64,000 bases of DNA, taken from Litorimonas haliclonae. Lineage in GTDB: Bacteria; Pseudomonadota; Alphaproteobacteria; Caulobacterales; Maricaulaceae. This document shows positions 33,072 through 42,294 of the stretch, piece by piece. The notes beneath the pieces were generated by a model that saw only the letters and a program-made list of their open reading frames with translations, had not been told where the DNA came from and made no database searches. The stretch lies in contig NZ_CBCSCO010000003.1 of assembly GCF_965138505.1 (NCBI RefSeq), positions 415,133 through 479,132 on the forward strand, written 5' to 3'. Every line of letters starts with the position of its first letter. Position 1 is the stretch's first letter. The position numbers were made by a program, and so were the translations under genes.

Positions 33072-34520
33072 CTATTTATCAGCGCGGAAATCTGTTTCCG
33101 CTTCGGAAGCCATCCAGGCCATTGTGGCAAAAGCAGCCACATTTTGGGCCATCTCTTTCGGGTCAATCTTGTCGAATGTGTCGTCCGGCGTGTGATGCAA
33201 ATCGAAATAATCAGTGCCGTCTTGTTGGAAACGCATGGTCGGTACGCCTTCATTCGCCATAGGGCCAATATCAGGTCCCCCATTCGTAGTTTTTCCTTCG
33301 GCAAAAGGAATACTCATCGCGCTGGCCATCGCTTTCAAAACACCTTCGCCTTCTGTCACGCCGGATTGAACTTCGTACACCAGACCAGCCCCGAAATCGG
33401 ATTCGGTCGCCAGAACGTGATTAGCCAGCTCGTCCTTATGGGCCTCAACATAAGCAAAGCCGCCCTTCAGACCAATTTCCTCTGCCCCGAAAGCAACGAC
33501 ACGGATCGTGCGTTTTGGTTTTAACCCAGCCTCAAGAATGACTTGAGCGGCCCCGGCGGAGATTCCAATGCCGGCTCCATCATCAATTGCACCTGTCCCT
33601 AGATCCCAGCTATCTAAATGGCCACTAATCAGAACAATTTCGTCCGGTCGTTCCGTTCCAACAATTTCACCGATGACATTTCCGGAAGGAAGGTCGCCGA
33701 CAGATTTAGGCGTAAGAACCAATTTCAGCTCTACCTCCTCTTGATTTTTCAGCATCCGCTCTAATTGATCCGCATCGGGACCAGAGAGCGCTCCGATAGG
33801 AATTGGCTCGACATCAGGCGCATAGCGCATCTGACCAGTATGAGGGAAACGGTGGCTGTCAGTACCGACTGAGCGAATGACTACGGCGGCCGCGCCGCGT
33901 TTACCGGCTTCTGTTGCGCCGGATCGACGCTTGCGATTTGCCGGCCCGTACCCCGCCCCATCCGGAGCCTTTTCCATACGCCCTGAAATAAAGACAATTT
34001 TACCGTCCAGTCCGCCCTCAGGAGCGCTTTCCAAATCTTCAAAGGTCGGGAAATACACGACGTCCGCTGTGATACCTTCTTCCGGCGTCGCTACAGAGCC
34101 TCCTAAAGCCGTGATAAATAAGGTCTGAGGGAACGGAGACACGACTTCTGCCGTTTCCACGCCGCGCTCCCACCCTGGAACCGTAAACGGTTCAATGCGA
34201 ACATTCTGCAAACCGATTTCTTTGAACTTCTCGACCGTCCATTCGCGTGCCCTCGCCTCGGCTTCTGTACCCGCCATTCGGGCTCCGATTTCGGTCGTCA
34301 GATCCCGTGTGATATCGTATCCATACGAGCCTGCCATCGCCGAATCGATTAAGCCTTGAACCGTCTCAGAGACGCTCGCATTATTTGCTGAGGACACATC
34401 AGCTGTGGGCGCGTCTGCGGACTGCGCAAAACTCACGGCGTTGAAAGGACTTCCTGACAATACAAACGCCAGCGTTACTGTGGAGACGGTTTTTTTAAAC
34501 GGCAGTTGAGTAAAGGGCAT
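33072..34520 (-). CDS. Exported M28 family peptidase with PA domain
   Basis: A 482-residue zinc aminopeptidase/carboxypeptidase Q-like protein with a signal peptide (cleaved around SFAQ). Metal-site motifs are visible: ISGHLDSWDLGTGAIDDGAG, FGAEEIGLKGG, TESDFGAG and HHTPDDTFDKI. The region between about 130 and 290 is a protease-associated domain inserted before the catalytic part. It should act in the periplasm on small peptides. Ribosome site AAGGA lies before the ATG. It is divergent from another M28 gene across a 130-nt promoter region. Confidence 0.92.
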   Translation of the reverse strand: MPFTQLPFKKTVSTVTLAFVLSGSPFNAVSFAQSADAPTADVSSANNASVSETVQGLIDSAMAGSYGYDITRDLTTEIGARMAGTEAEARAREWTVEKFKEIGLQNVRIEPFTVPGWERGVETAEVVSPFPQTLFITALGGSVATPEEGITADVVYFPTFEDLESAPEGGLDGKIVFISGRMEKAPDGAGYGPANRKRRSGATEAGKRGAAAVVIRSVGTDSHRFPHTGQMRYAPDVEPIPIGALSGPDADQLERMLKNQEEVELKLVLTPKSVGDLPSGNVIGEIVGTERPDEIVLISGHLDSWDLGTGAIDDGAGIGISAGAAQVILEAGLKPKRTIRVVAFGAEEIGLKGGFAYVEAHKDELANHVLATESDFGAGLVYEVQSGVTEGEGVLKAMASAMSIPFAEGKTTNGGPDIGPMANEGVPTMRFQQDGTDYFDLHHTPDDTFDKIDPKEMAQNVAAFATMAWMASEAETDFRADK

Positions 34521-34650
34521 GTGAAAATTCCTTTTCGGAGAGAATAAATATCATCTTTATCTGATGTGCAGGATGTGGTTGAACAGTTTCAAGTCTTTTT
34601 CAAGCTGCGGACTCAATTATTTTTGAATATCGCCGCCTCAGGAGTGTAGA

Positions 34651-36324
34651 ATGATACCAAGTAAATCTCTCGTGGCCACTGCGGCCGCCGCCGCTTTCCT
34701 TACGGCTTGTAGCTCTGAAGCACCGCCCGTCGAAAAAGTGGACGCCTCTATTTCCGCCGCCGACCTTGGACGCCGAATTGAAACATTGTCCTCGGACGAC
34801 TTTGAAGGCCGGGCCCCGGGAACAGAGGGCGGGCAGAAAGCCTCACAATATATAGCTGACGAAATGGAGCGCGCCGGCCTCTCCCCTATGGGCGATAATG
34901 GAACATATTTCCAAAATGTGGAATTGAGCGAAGCTACCGTTCGAAAAAATGATTCCTCTATGTCCATTCATAAGGACGGTGAGGAAGCCCCTCTTCTTAC
35001 TTCAGATTTAAAGTCCAACTCCGTCTATTGGACTAAGCGTCTGGACGAAACAGTCAGTGTGGAAGATTCAGATCTTGTCTTTGTCGGGTACGGCGTCACA
35101 GCTCCGGAATATGGCTGGGACGATTATGCTGACCTCGACGTTGAAGGCAAAACCGTCGTTATTTTGGTCAATGACCCAGGGTTTGCCACTCAGGATGACG
35201 CGCTGTTTAATGGTAATGCCATGACTTATTATGGTCGTTGGACATATAAATACGAAGAAGCTGCTCGGCAGGGCGCGGCAGCTGCGCTTATTGTGCATGA
35301 AACGGCACCGGCCAGCTATGGTTGGGATGTTGTCTCCGGCTCTTGGACAGGGGCGCAATACGACCTTGTTCGTCCAGACAGAGGCGCCTCACGCACAGCT
35401 CTCGAAGGCTGGCTCCATTTAGACGCAGCAGAGGATTTATTTGCTTCTGCTGGACTTGATTATCAATCTCTTAAAAATCAAGCTTCCATTAAGGGCTTCA
35501 AGCCAGTTCCGCTTGAAGGCATCAGTCTTGACGCCACCATTAAACAAGACGTCAAAACAACGACGTCCCGAAACGTCGCTGGGGGCGTAACCGGGGCCAC
35601 TCACCCCGACGAGTATGTCCTTTATATGGCTCATTGGGATCATTTAGGAAAAAATGACGAACTCCCAGGCGATGACAAAATTTACAACGGCGCCGTCGAC
35701 AACGCGACAGGCACAGCGGCCATTATTGAAATCGGCGAAGCCATGGCCCAAGGCCCGGCGCCAGAACGTTCGGTCATCTTTGTGGCTGTCACAGCGGAAG
35801 AATCCGGATTATTAGGGTCCGCTTACTATGCAGAGAGCCCGCTCATTCCACTAAATCAAACGGTGGCAGGCATTAACATCGATGCCATGCTTCCGACAGG
35901 CCGAACCAAAGACATTATGGTCAAAGGTTATGGTGCGTCTGAATTGGAAGATTTGCTCAAAGCTGAACTAGACACACGCGATATGTATATTGTGCCAGAC
36001 GACAAGCCGGAAGCCGGATCCTATTATCGGTCAGACCATATAAGTCTGGCAAAAAAAGGTGTGCCAATGCTTTATGCGGATCCAGGGAATGATCATGTGA
36101 CCAAGGGTCTAACCTATGGGGAAGATTTTGCATCGGAATACAATAAGGCCCGTTATCACAAGCCGGGCGACGAATATGACAATAGCTGGGATCTCTCAGG
36201 CATTACTCAAGCCACAGAAATTTTCTATGAACTCGGCTTGGACATTGCAAATTCAGATGAATGGCCGAATTGGTATGAAGGAACAGAGTTCCGGGCTTTA
36301 CGGGACGAGATGAGAAAGAACTAA
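34651..36324 (+). CDS. M28 family peptidase lipoprotein
   Basis: A 557-residue protein with a lipoprotein signal (LTAC lipobox at about Cys20, then SSEAPPVEK). The N-terminal part has the QYIADEMERAGLSPMGDNGTY segment, then a PA-domain region (residues ~130-240), and the catalytic M28 domain with MAHWDHLGKN, NGAVDNATGTAAI, TAEESGLLGSAYYA, NIDAM and YRSDHISLAKKGVPML. Probably outer-membrane-anchored and active in the periplasm or at the surface. Ribosome site AGGAG with a 6-nt spacer. Shares its upstream region with the divergent M28 gene. Confidence 0.93.
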   Translation: MIPSKSLVATAAAAAFLTACSSEAPPVEKVDASISAADLGRRIETLSSDDFEGRAPGTEGGQKASQYIADEMERAGLSPMGDNGTYFQNVELSEATVRKNDSSMSIHKDGEEAPLLTSDLKSNSVYWTKRLDETVSVEDSDLVFVGYGVTAPEYGWDDYADLDVEGKTVVILVNDPGFATQDDALFNGNAMTYYGRWTYKYEEAARQGAAAALIVHETAPASYGWDVVSGSWTGAQYDLVRPDRGASRTALEGWLHLDAAEDLFASAGLDYQSLKNQASIKGFKPVPLEGISLDATIKQDVKTTTSRNVAGGVTGATHPDEYVLYMAHWDHLGKNDELPGDDKIYNGAVDNATGTAAIIEIGEAMAQGPAPERSVIFVAVTAEESGLLGSAYYAESPLIPLNQTVAGINIDAMLPTGRTKDIMVKGYGASELEDLLKAELDTRDMYIVPDDKPEAGSYYRSDHISLAKKGVPMLYADPGNDHVTKGLTYGEDFASEYNKARYHKPGDEYDNSWDLSGITQATEIFYELGLDIANSDEWPNWYEGTEFRALRDEMRKN

Positions 36325-36365
36325 ATCAAGCCCCCTTAAACCCAAGAAGATTCGTCGCTAAGATC

Positions 36366-37424
36366 ATGACGATAAACATTAAATTTATGGCCAAAACCCA
36401 TGCGGAGCAAGATCCGCAGCTTTGGACCTCTCTCCTCCCCGGCACAGACCAGCGCTGGGGAGATTGCGTTTTCACCTTTGATATGGATGCCCGGGACTAT
36501 GACTGGCTCGTCGTCTATGAAGGCTTGCCTATGCTCCCCAATGATAGGCAGGTAAACCGCATCGAGCCCCTGGCTTGCCCCAGGGAAAAAACCCTTTTCA
36601 TTACCACTGAACCCGCTTCCATACGGGTGGAAGGCCCGCATTATCTGAGGCAGTATGGACATGTTCTAAGCGCAAAGCCTGCTAGCGTGATGAAACACCC
36701 TAATCAAATTTTCGAAACCCCGCCCCTCCGTTGGTTTTACGGGCGTCCGTTAGGAGGGCAGCCTGGGGAATATATCAATTATGATGAGTTTCTAGCTCGC
36801 GCTCCTCTCCCCAAAACCAAAACGCTTTCAACAGTGTGCAGTAATAAACAGATGTCCCACACTGTGCATTCCCAGCGTTACAACTTCACCATGGAGATGA
36901 AAGACCGCCTGGGCGATATGTTTGATGTATATGGGCGCGGCATAAACCCCATAGACCGCAAAGACGAGGCGATGGATGACTATCGCTATACGCTAGCGAT
37001 TGAAAATCATCACGCTGCGGGACATTGGACCGAAAAACTTTCTGATGCTTGGCTCGCCAACTGCCTGCCCTTTTATTATGGCGATCCCGAATACGCCTCG
37101 TTCTTTCCTGTGGAGGCGGCCATACCAATCGATATTTTTAAAATGGATGAAGCTGAGGCTACGATCAGACATTCAATCGCAAGGGGTGAATACGAGAAAA
37201 GGCTCCCTGCGATTTGGGAGGCAAGAACTCTCATTCTCAAAAAATACAATTTAATCGCCGTCATTGCCAAAACCGTGGAGAGGCTGGACCCGCTGGCAGT
37301 CCCTAGTTCTTCATACGGAGGCGAGATATTGGGCCGTCATGTTTTCCGGAAAAAGCACCCCTTCTTTGCTTTGTCGGATGCTATTCACGGTCTTAAAACA
37401 AGACACTTCCTTTCAAACTCATAG
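36366..37424 (+). CDS. Glycosyltransferase family 10 (fucosyltransferase-like) protein
   Basis: A 352-residue cytosolic protein. The C-terminal half contains YRYTLAIENHHAAGHWTEKL followed by SDAWLANCLPFYYGDPE, which is the alpha-1,3-fucosyltransferase motif (FENS...YVTEK...A...PVYWG). GDP-fucose or a related GDP-sugar donor is expected. It stands 41 nt after the M28 lipoprotein gene with no other glycan genes around, so its acceptor is unknown. In place of the canonical FENS it has IENH, which could affect donor choice. Confidence 0.82.
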   Translation: MTINIKFMAKTHAEQDPQLWTSLLPGTDQRWGDCVFTFDMDARDYDWLVVYEGLPMLPNDRQVNRIEPLACPREKTLFITTEPASIRVEGPHYLRQYGHVLSAKPASVMKHPNQIFETPPLRWFYGRPLGGQPGEYINYDEFLARAPLPKTKTLSTVCSNKQMSHTVHSQRYNFTMEMKDRLGDMFDVYGRGINPIDRKDEAMDDYRYTLAIENHHAAGHWTEKLSDAWLANCLPFYYGDPEYASFFPVEAAIPIDIFKMDEAEATIRHSIARGEYEKRLPAIWEARTLILKKYNLIAVIAKTVERLDPLAVPSSSYGGEILGRHVFRKKHPFFALSDAIHGLKTRHFLSNS

Positions 37425-37540
37425 ATTTGACGCTTTCCAATTTAGTTTAGAACCAACTTTTCTCTGTTTACGAGAATTTAGTAGAACTCTCCTAATGTTA
37501 TGGTCTAACATCCAACAAATTTCGATAACGGACGTACTCA

Positions 37541-40174
37541 ATGCCAAAATTCAGTCAAGCTTTTCGCTTCAGTCTAATTTCAGTAAGCGGAGCCATGGGC
37601 GCTCTGGTACTCGGAAGCGAAGTGCTCGCAGACGGACCCGCTTGCAATTCAGAAGACCAAGTGTGTAAATTCCGTCAACTCGGGACAGAATTACCGACGC
37701 CGAATATTTTCCGAAACGCCGCCGGCGCTCCTGGACCTGCCTATTGGCAACAACAAGCTAATTACACAATCGACGTCGTGCTCGATGAAGAAGAGCGCCG
37801 TATCAGTGCAGAATCGACGATTGATTACATTAATAACTCTCCTGACCCTTTAAATTACATTTGGGTCGCTCTGGATCAAAATCGTTTCAAGGATGGAAGT
37901 TTGGCGCGCGAGAGCGCCACAGCCGCCGCAGCCGGCTCAAGCCGCGGCGACGGATCCTCCAAACAAGACCGGGTTAGCTTCTCTAGCCTACGTTATAGCC
38001 AGGCGAATGAAGACCGGGAATACGGGTTTGAGTTTAAGGCTGTTACAGACGAAAATGGCAATGACCTAAACTATACAATCAACGACTCCATGATGCGGAT
38101 TGATCTCGAAAAGCCGCTTCAACCCGAAGAGCGCAGAATCATTAATATCGATTGGGATCACAATATTATCGATGAAGTCGCTGTGGGCGGCCGAGGCGGT
38201 TATGAATATTTCGAAGAGGACGAAAACTATATTTTCGGCATGGCGCAATGGTTCCCTCGCCTCGCCGCTTATACGGATTATACCGGGTGGCAGAACAAAC
38301 AGTTCTTAGGCCGCGGCGAATTCACGCTCGAATTCGGCGATTACGACGTCAATCTGACCGTACCCTCAGACCACATCGTTGCTTCCACAGGCGTTTTGCA
38401 AAACCCACGCGACGTTTTGAGTGCAGAACAGCGCCGCCGTCTTGCAGACGCAGGCACGGAAGAACCCATCTATATCGTGACACCGGAAGAGGCTGAAGAA
38501 AACGAAAAGACCAAAGCCGAAGGAACCAAGACCTGGAAGTTCAGAGCCGAAAATGTACGCGACTTTGCCTGGTCCAGTTCCCGTAAATATATTTGGGACG
38601 CGATGCTGTTTGAGCAGGACGACGAAGCCAACCCAACTGTCACCGCCATGAGCTTTTTCCCCAAAGAAGCCGACCCGGTTTGGTCAAAATATTCAACACA
38701 AGCCGTCGTCCACACAATGGATGTCTATAACAAGTTCGCTTTTAATTACCCCTACCCTGTCGCCCAATCTGTAAACTCCTGGGAACGCGGCGGCATGGAA
38801 TATCCGATGATTACCTTTAACGGATATCGTCCGTCAGAGGATGAAGAAACGGGTGAAGTCACATATTCCCGAAACATCAAATACGGCCTTATCGGTGTTA
38901 TCATTCACGAAATCGGCCATATCTATTTTCCTATGACCGTCAATTCAGATGAGCGTCGATGGACATGGATGGATGAAGGGATCAACACGTTCCTTGAATA
39001 TCAGGCAGAATATGAGTGGGAAGAAAACTTCCCGATCAGCCGCTATGGGTCCAACAATCCAATGGATGACATTTCCCGCTATATGACCAGTTCAAATCAA
39101 GTGCCGATCATGACACAGTCGGATTCTGTCTTGCAGTTTGGGCCGAACGCTTACTCTAAACCCGCCACGGCGCTTATGGTATTACGCGAAACCGTTATGG
39201 GGCGCGAGCTGTTTGATTTTGCTTTCCGCGAATATGCGACCCGTTGGAAGTTCAAGCGTCCCACTCCGGCGGATTTCTTCCGCACTATGGAAGATGCCTC
39301 TGCCGTTGATTTGGATTGGTTTTGGCGCGGTTGGTTCTTTGGAACCGACCATGTTGACATTGCTCTGACAGATGTTCGCCAATATCAAATTTCCTCTCAG
39401 GACCCTGAAATCGAAAATGATATGGAACGGGACGAATATAACGCCAACACCCCGGAAACGATTACGCAGCGCCGCAATCGGGATGAAGGTATTGAAACCC
39501 GCGTCAGCCGGTATCAAGAGCTTGAAGACTTCTATAATGAAAACGACCGTTTCGAAGTTACAAACAAAGACCGGAACACTTTCAAATCTTTCCTCGAAGG
39601 GTTGAAAGATTGGGAAAGAGAGGTTTATGACCGCGCTCTTGAAGACAATGATTATTACTACTTTGTCGATTTCAAAAATATCGGCGGTCTGATTTCTCCC
39701 CTGCCTTTGACGCTGACTTATGAGGACGGCAACACGGAAGAAATCATGATTCCGGCTGAAATCTGGAGACGTGACACGGAGAGCGTAACGAAGCTCATCG
39801 TGCGTGACCGCAAAATTACTTCGATTGAGCTGGACGCGCATCACCAGACGGCAGATGCCGATTATGGTAACAATAGCTTCCCGCAATCAGTCACACAAAG
39901 CCGTATCGAAATGTATAAGTCGGATTATAAAGCCTCCTCTATGATGGCCGACATGCTCGTCGAGCTAAAAGGTAATCCGGATGAAGCAAAGTCCGACGAC
40001 GGCGAGGACAAAGACCTCCCTATGGAGACAGTTGAACCCACCGATGAGGCAGAGGACAAAACCTCCGCCGAAAATCTGGGAGACTCTGACGAAGACGTTC
40101 AAACCAAGGACCGAACTGAAGAGCAAAAATCGACACTGCGCAAAACCCTCGAAAGAATGTTGGGCGGAAAGTAA
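37541..40174 (+). CDS. Exported M1 family metallopeptidase
   Basis: An 877-residue gluzincin with a signal peptide (FSLISVSGAMGALVLGSEVLA). The active site is IIHEIGHIYFPMTVNSDERRWTWMDEGINTFLEYQAE, giving HExxH with the third ligand Glu, and WERGGMEYPMITF corresponds to the GxMEN exopeptidase loop in altered form (GGMEY). The N-terminal beta-domain and a distal helical region are visible. The last ~70 residues are acidic low complexity ending in a basic helix. Its 10-nt gap to the DUF6702 gene points to a functional pair seen in other genomes. Substrate unknown. Confidence 0.88.
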   Translation: MPKFSQAFRFSLISVSGAMGALVLGSEVLADGPACNSEDQVCKFRQLGTELPTPNIFRNAAGAPGPAYWQQQANYTIDVVLDEEERRISAESTIDYINNSPDPLNYIWVALDQNRFKDGSLARESATAAAAGSSRGDGSSKQDRVSFSSLRYSQANEDREYGFEFKAVTDENGNDLNYTINDSMMRIDLEKPLQPEERRIINIDWDHNIIDEVAVGGRGGYEYFEEDENYIFGMAQWFPRLAAYTDYTGWQNKQFLGRGEFTLEFGDYDVNLTVPSDHIVASTGVLQNPRDVLSAEQRRRLADAGTEEPIYIVTPEEAEENEKTKAEGTKTWKFRAENVRDFAWSSSRKYIWDAMLFEQDDEANPTVTAMSFFPKEADPVWSKYSTQAVVHTMDVYNKFAFNYPYPVAQSVNSWERGGMEYPMITFNGYRPSEDEETGEVTYSRNIKYGLIGVIIHEIGHIYFPMTVNSDERRWTWMDEGINTFLEYQAEYEWEENFPISRYGSNNPMDDISRYMTSSNQVPIMTQSDSVLQFGPNAYSKPATALMVLRETVMGRELFDFAFREYATRWKFKRPTPADFFRTMEDASAVDLDWFWRGWFFGTDHVDIALTDVRQYQISSQDPEIENDMERDEYNANTPETITQRRNRDEGIETRVSRYQELEDFYNENDRFEVTNKDRNTFKSFLEGLKDWEREVYDRALEDNDYYYFVDFKNIGGLISPLPLTLTYEDGNTEEIMIPAEIWRRDTESVTKLIVRDRKITSIELDAHHQTADADYGNNSFPQSVTQSRIEMYKSDYKASSMMADMLVELKGNPDEAKSDDGEDKDLPMETVEPTDEAEDKTSAENLGDSDEDVQTKDRTEEQKSTLRKTLERMLGGK

Positions 40175-40183
40175 GCTTTTAAT

Positions 40184-40696
40184 ATGGACAATTGGCTTAA
40201 TCGTAGACACGCCCTTTTGGGCGCGGCCGCCCTGGGTGTCATGGGCGGGGCCTCCCCTGTTTTAGCGCACCGCTTAACGACAACAACCACTCATGTAGAT
40301 ATCGATTCTGGAACAGGGCTGGTGGAAGTGATTCATAGCTTTCATGTCCATGATACAGAGACGGCACTGGCAACGGAGGGTCTCATAGATTCCCCAAACC
40401 TCTCCGCTTTGAAGGAACGCGCTCAGCTCGCTCTTTACACCCAAGAGACGTTCTCGCTTTATCAGAATGAGAAGATCGTTCCTTTAGAGGTCGTCGGAGC
40501 TGAGCTCGACCGCGGCAATGTTCTGGCCTACCAACAAGGCAAACTAAGCCTGCCCATTGGAGAGCTCTCTATTAAAGCAGAAATGATGCGCAAATTCGTT
40601 CACAACCAGATCAATAATGTGGATGTGGTCGTTAATGGCAAAGTCACCTCTTTACAGTTTCGAGGCTCGGACGGCATTAAAAAGGTGCTTGCCTAA
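40184..40696 (+). CDS. DUF6702-like exported protein, partner of the M1 peptidase
   Basis: A 170-residue protein with a twin-Arg-containing N-terminus (LNRRHALLGAAALGVMGGASPVLA) and a His right after cleavage (AHRLTTTTTHVDID). The short beta-rich body has the THVDIDSGTGLVEVIHSFHVHD ... LIDS pattern of small secreted proteins that I associate with DUF6702, usually encoded next to M1-type peptidases. The function is unknown. The assignment is from memory and moderate. Starts 10 nt after the peptidase stop. Confidence 0.62.
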   Translation: MDNWLNRRHALLGAAALGVMGGASPVLAHRLTTTTTHVDIDSGTGLVEVIHSFHVHDTETALATEGLIDSPNLSALKERAQLALYTQETFSLYQNEKIVPLEVVGAELDRGNVLAYQQGKLSLPIGELSIKAEMMRKFVHNQINNVDVVVNGKVTSLQFRGSDGIKKVLA

Positions 40697-40723
40697 CCCC
40701 CGTTTCAATGAGCATATAGGGGC

Positions 40724-41359
40724 ATGATTGTTGTACACCATCTCAACCATTCCCGCTCTCAGCGTATTCTCTGGCTATTAGAGGAGCTGGAAGTTGAATA
40801 TGAAATTAAACATTATGAGCGCAATCCTGAGACTAATCGCGCGCCCGATGAACTCAAAGCCGTGCATCAATTGGGCAAAAGCCCAGTCATAGAAGATGGC
40901 GACCAAGTCATTGCCGAAACCGGCGCGATCATCGTCTACCTGCTTGATAAATATAGTGATGGGTCGCTGCGTCCAGGCAAGGAGTCTGCGGAATATGTTG
41001 ACTATGTCCATTTCCTGCATTTTGCAGAAGGTTCAGCCATGCTGCCATTCTTGCTCGCGCTTTACACGAGCTATCTCGGAGACGGCGCGGCGCCTCTTCA
41101 GCCTTTGATTGTCGGCGAAATTAAAGGCATCCTCGATTATTGCGAATACGCCCTCACCCGCAATGAATATTTTGCCGGAGACCACCTAACGGGCGCAGAC
41201 ATTCAAATGATTTTCCCCCTTGAAGCCGCCAAGGCACGAGGCCGCTTAATCGAATATGAAGCTTGCAATGATTACGTTGATAAGATTCATAAGCGTCCGG
41301 CCTATTTGCGGGCTCTTAAAAAAGGCGGAGACTACGCTTACGGACCGAAGGGCGCCTGA
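40724..41359 (+). CDS. Glutathione S-transferase family protein
   Basis: A 211-residue cytosolic protein with an N-terminal thioredoxin-like domain (HLNHSRSQRILWLLEELEVEYE, then KSPVIEDGDQVIAETGAIIVYL with the conserved cis-Pro and Glu-Thr/Ser glutathione contact). The helical C-terminal domain begins near residue 85 and contains LTGADIQMIFPLEAA. The SRSQRILW block resembles beta-like bacterial GSTs. It ends in a TGATG overlap with the VOC gene. Substrate unknown. Confidence 0.9.
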   Translation: MIVVHHLNHSRSQRILWLLEELEVEYEIKHYERNPETNRAPDELKAVHQLGKSPVIEDGDQVIAETGAIIVYLLDKYSDGSLRPGKESAEYVDYVHFLHFAEGSAMLPFLLALYTSYLGDGAAPLQPLIVGEIKGILDYCEYALTRNEYFAGDHLTGADIQMIFPLEAAKARGRLIEYEACNDYVDKIHKRPAYLRALKKGGDYAYGPKGA

Positions 41360-41781
41360 TGTCGGCCGCCATTTTTCACCTCGCTTATCCGGTTAAAGAT
41401 AAAGAAATCACGCGTCATTTCTACCGAGACGTTTTAGAGTGTAAGCAAGGGCGCGAAGCCGACACCTGGATTGATTTTGACTTTTTTGGCCATCAGGTAT
41501 CCTTCCATGTGCGGGAAGAGGCCTTTCGAGCAGAAGAGCCGACGAATAAGGTTGATGGGAAAGATGTGCCTGTTCGGCATTTCGGGGCGGTGTTAGAGTG
41601 GCAAGTATGGCATGATTTACGAGATCGTCTGGTAAAGTCCGGGGCGGACTTTATCATTAAACCCTATATCCGTTTTGCCGGACAAGTCGGCGAACAGGCA
41701 ACTATGTTTTTACTAGACCCAAGCGGCAACGCCCTCGAGTTCAAAAGCTTCAAAGACCCCTCACAGGTTTTTGCGTCGTAA
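41359..41781 (+). CDS. VOC family (glyoxalase/dioxygenase-like) protein
   Basis: A 140-residue protein with two beta-alpha-beta-beta-beta units. The start FHLAYPVKDKEITRHFYRDVLECK holds the first His, and FLLDPSGNALEFKSFKD the C-terminal Glu of the metal site. A conserved subgroup has this VSFHVREE...VPVRHFGAVLEW pattern. It starts inside the GST stop codon (TGATG), so both are made from one transcript and may act on the same thiol conjugates. Confidence 0.88.
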   Translation: MSAAIFHLAYPVKDKEITRHFYRDVLECKQGREADTWIDFDFFGHQVSFHVREEAFRAEEPTNKVDGKDVPVRHFGAVLEWQVWHDLRDRLVKSGADFIIKPYIRFAGQVGEQATMFLLDPSGNALEFKSFKDPSQVFAS

Positions 41782-41786
41782 AATCT

Positions 41787-42062
41787 TTACTGCAACATGA
41801 GTGAGTTTAGTTCTGATTTAGCGGCCTTTTGCAAGGCTTTTAATGACGTCCAACTACCATTCTCTAAAGCGTGCCAGCGGTTCAGCTGAATTTGCGTAAA
41901 CCGGATTTGCCATTCCAAATCAGCGACGCGTTGTTTCACGCTCTCTGAAAATTCATTGACCTTAGCCGTCTTATTATAAGCCGGCTCTAAATCGTTTGCC
42001 GCAATGGCTAGCTCATTTACCTGAGAGGTATAAGAGGCATCATTTTTTACTAATTTTTTCAT
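41787..42062 (-). CDS. Small hypothetical coiled-coil protein
   Basis: A 91-residue protein starting MKKLVKNDASYTS. It is rich in Asn, Glu, Leu and Lys, with no signal peptide, and looks largely helical with heptad-like spacing. I do not recognise a family. The start at 42062 was chosen for GGGAG upstream with a 6-nt spacer; an open frame extends 29 codons further back to an ATG at 42149 that has no ribosome site. It is convergent with the VOC gene, 5 nt apart. The 232 nt upstream are AT-rich and hold no recognisable feature besides its promoter. Confidence 0.6.
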   Translation of the reverse strand: MKKLVKNDASYTSQVNELAIAANDLEPAYNKTAKVNEFSESVKQRVADLEWQIRFTQIQLNRWHALENGSWTSLKALQKAAKSELNSLMLQ

Positions 42063-42294
42063 TCCCAGCTCCCGTTGCATATTCCAACTAGAAGATAGAC
42101 GCTTGAAAGGGATATTTTGTTCCCACCCATCATTGCAAAAATGTAACATTAATGTTTGCAGCGATTTAGGCTGAAGGTTTTTAACAATTATATCAAAGAG
42201 TTATAAAATCCATGTACAATTACTAATCCTACATAACTAGGCAGTTAAGGGCGCCTCATAAGTACCCTCAACTCCCTAATTTCACTTGAACTTC

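Noticed and set aside
39182..39886. Long leftward frame (234 codons) inside the M1 peptidase gene
   Set aside because: Antisense shadow of a clearly coding gene; its product has no recognisable domain or signal and no ribosome site.
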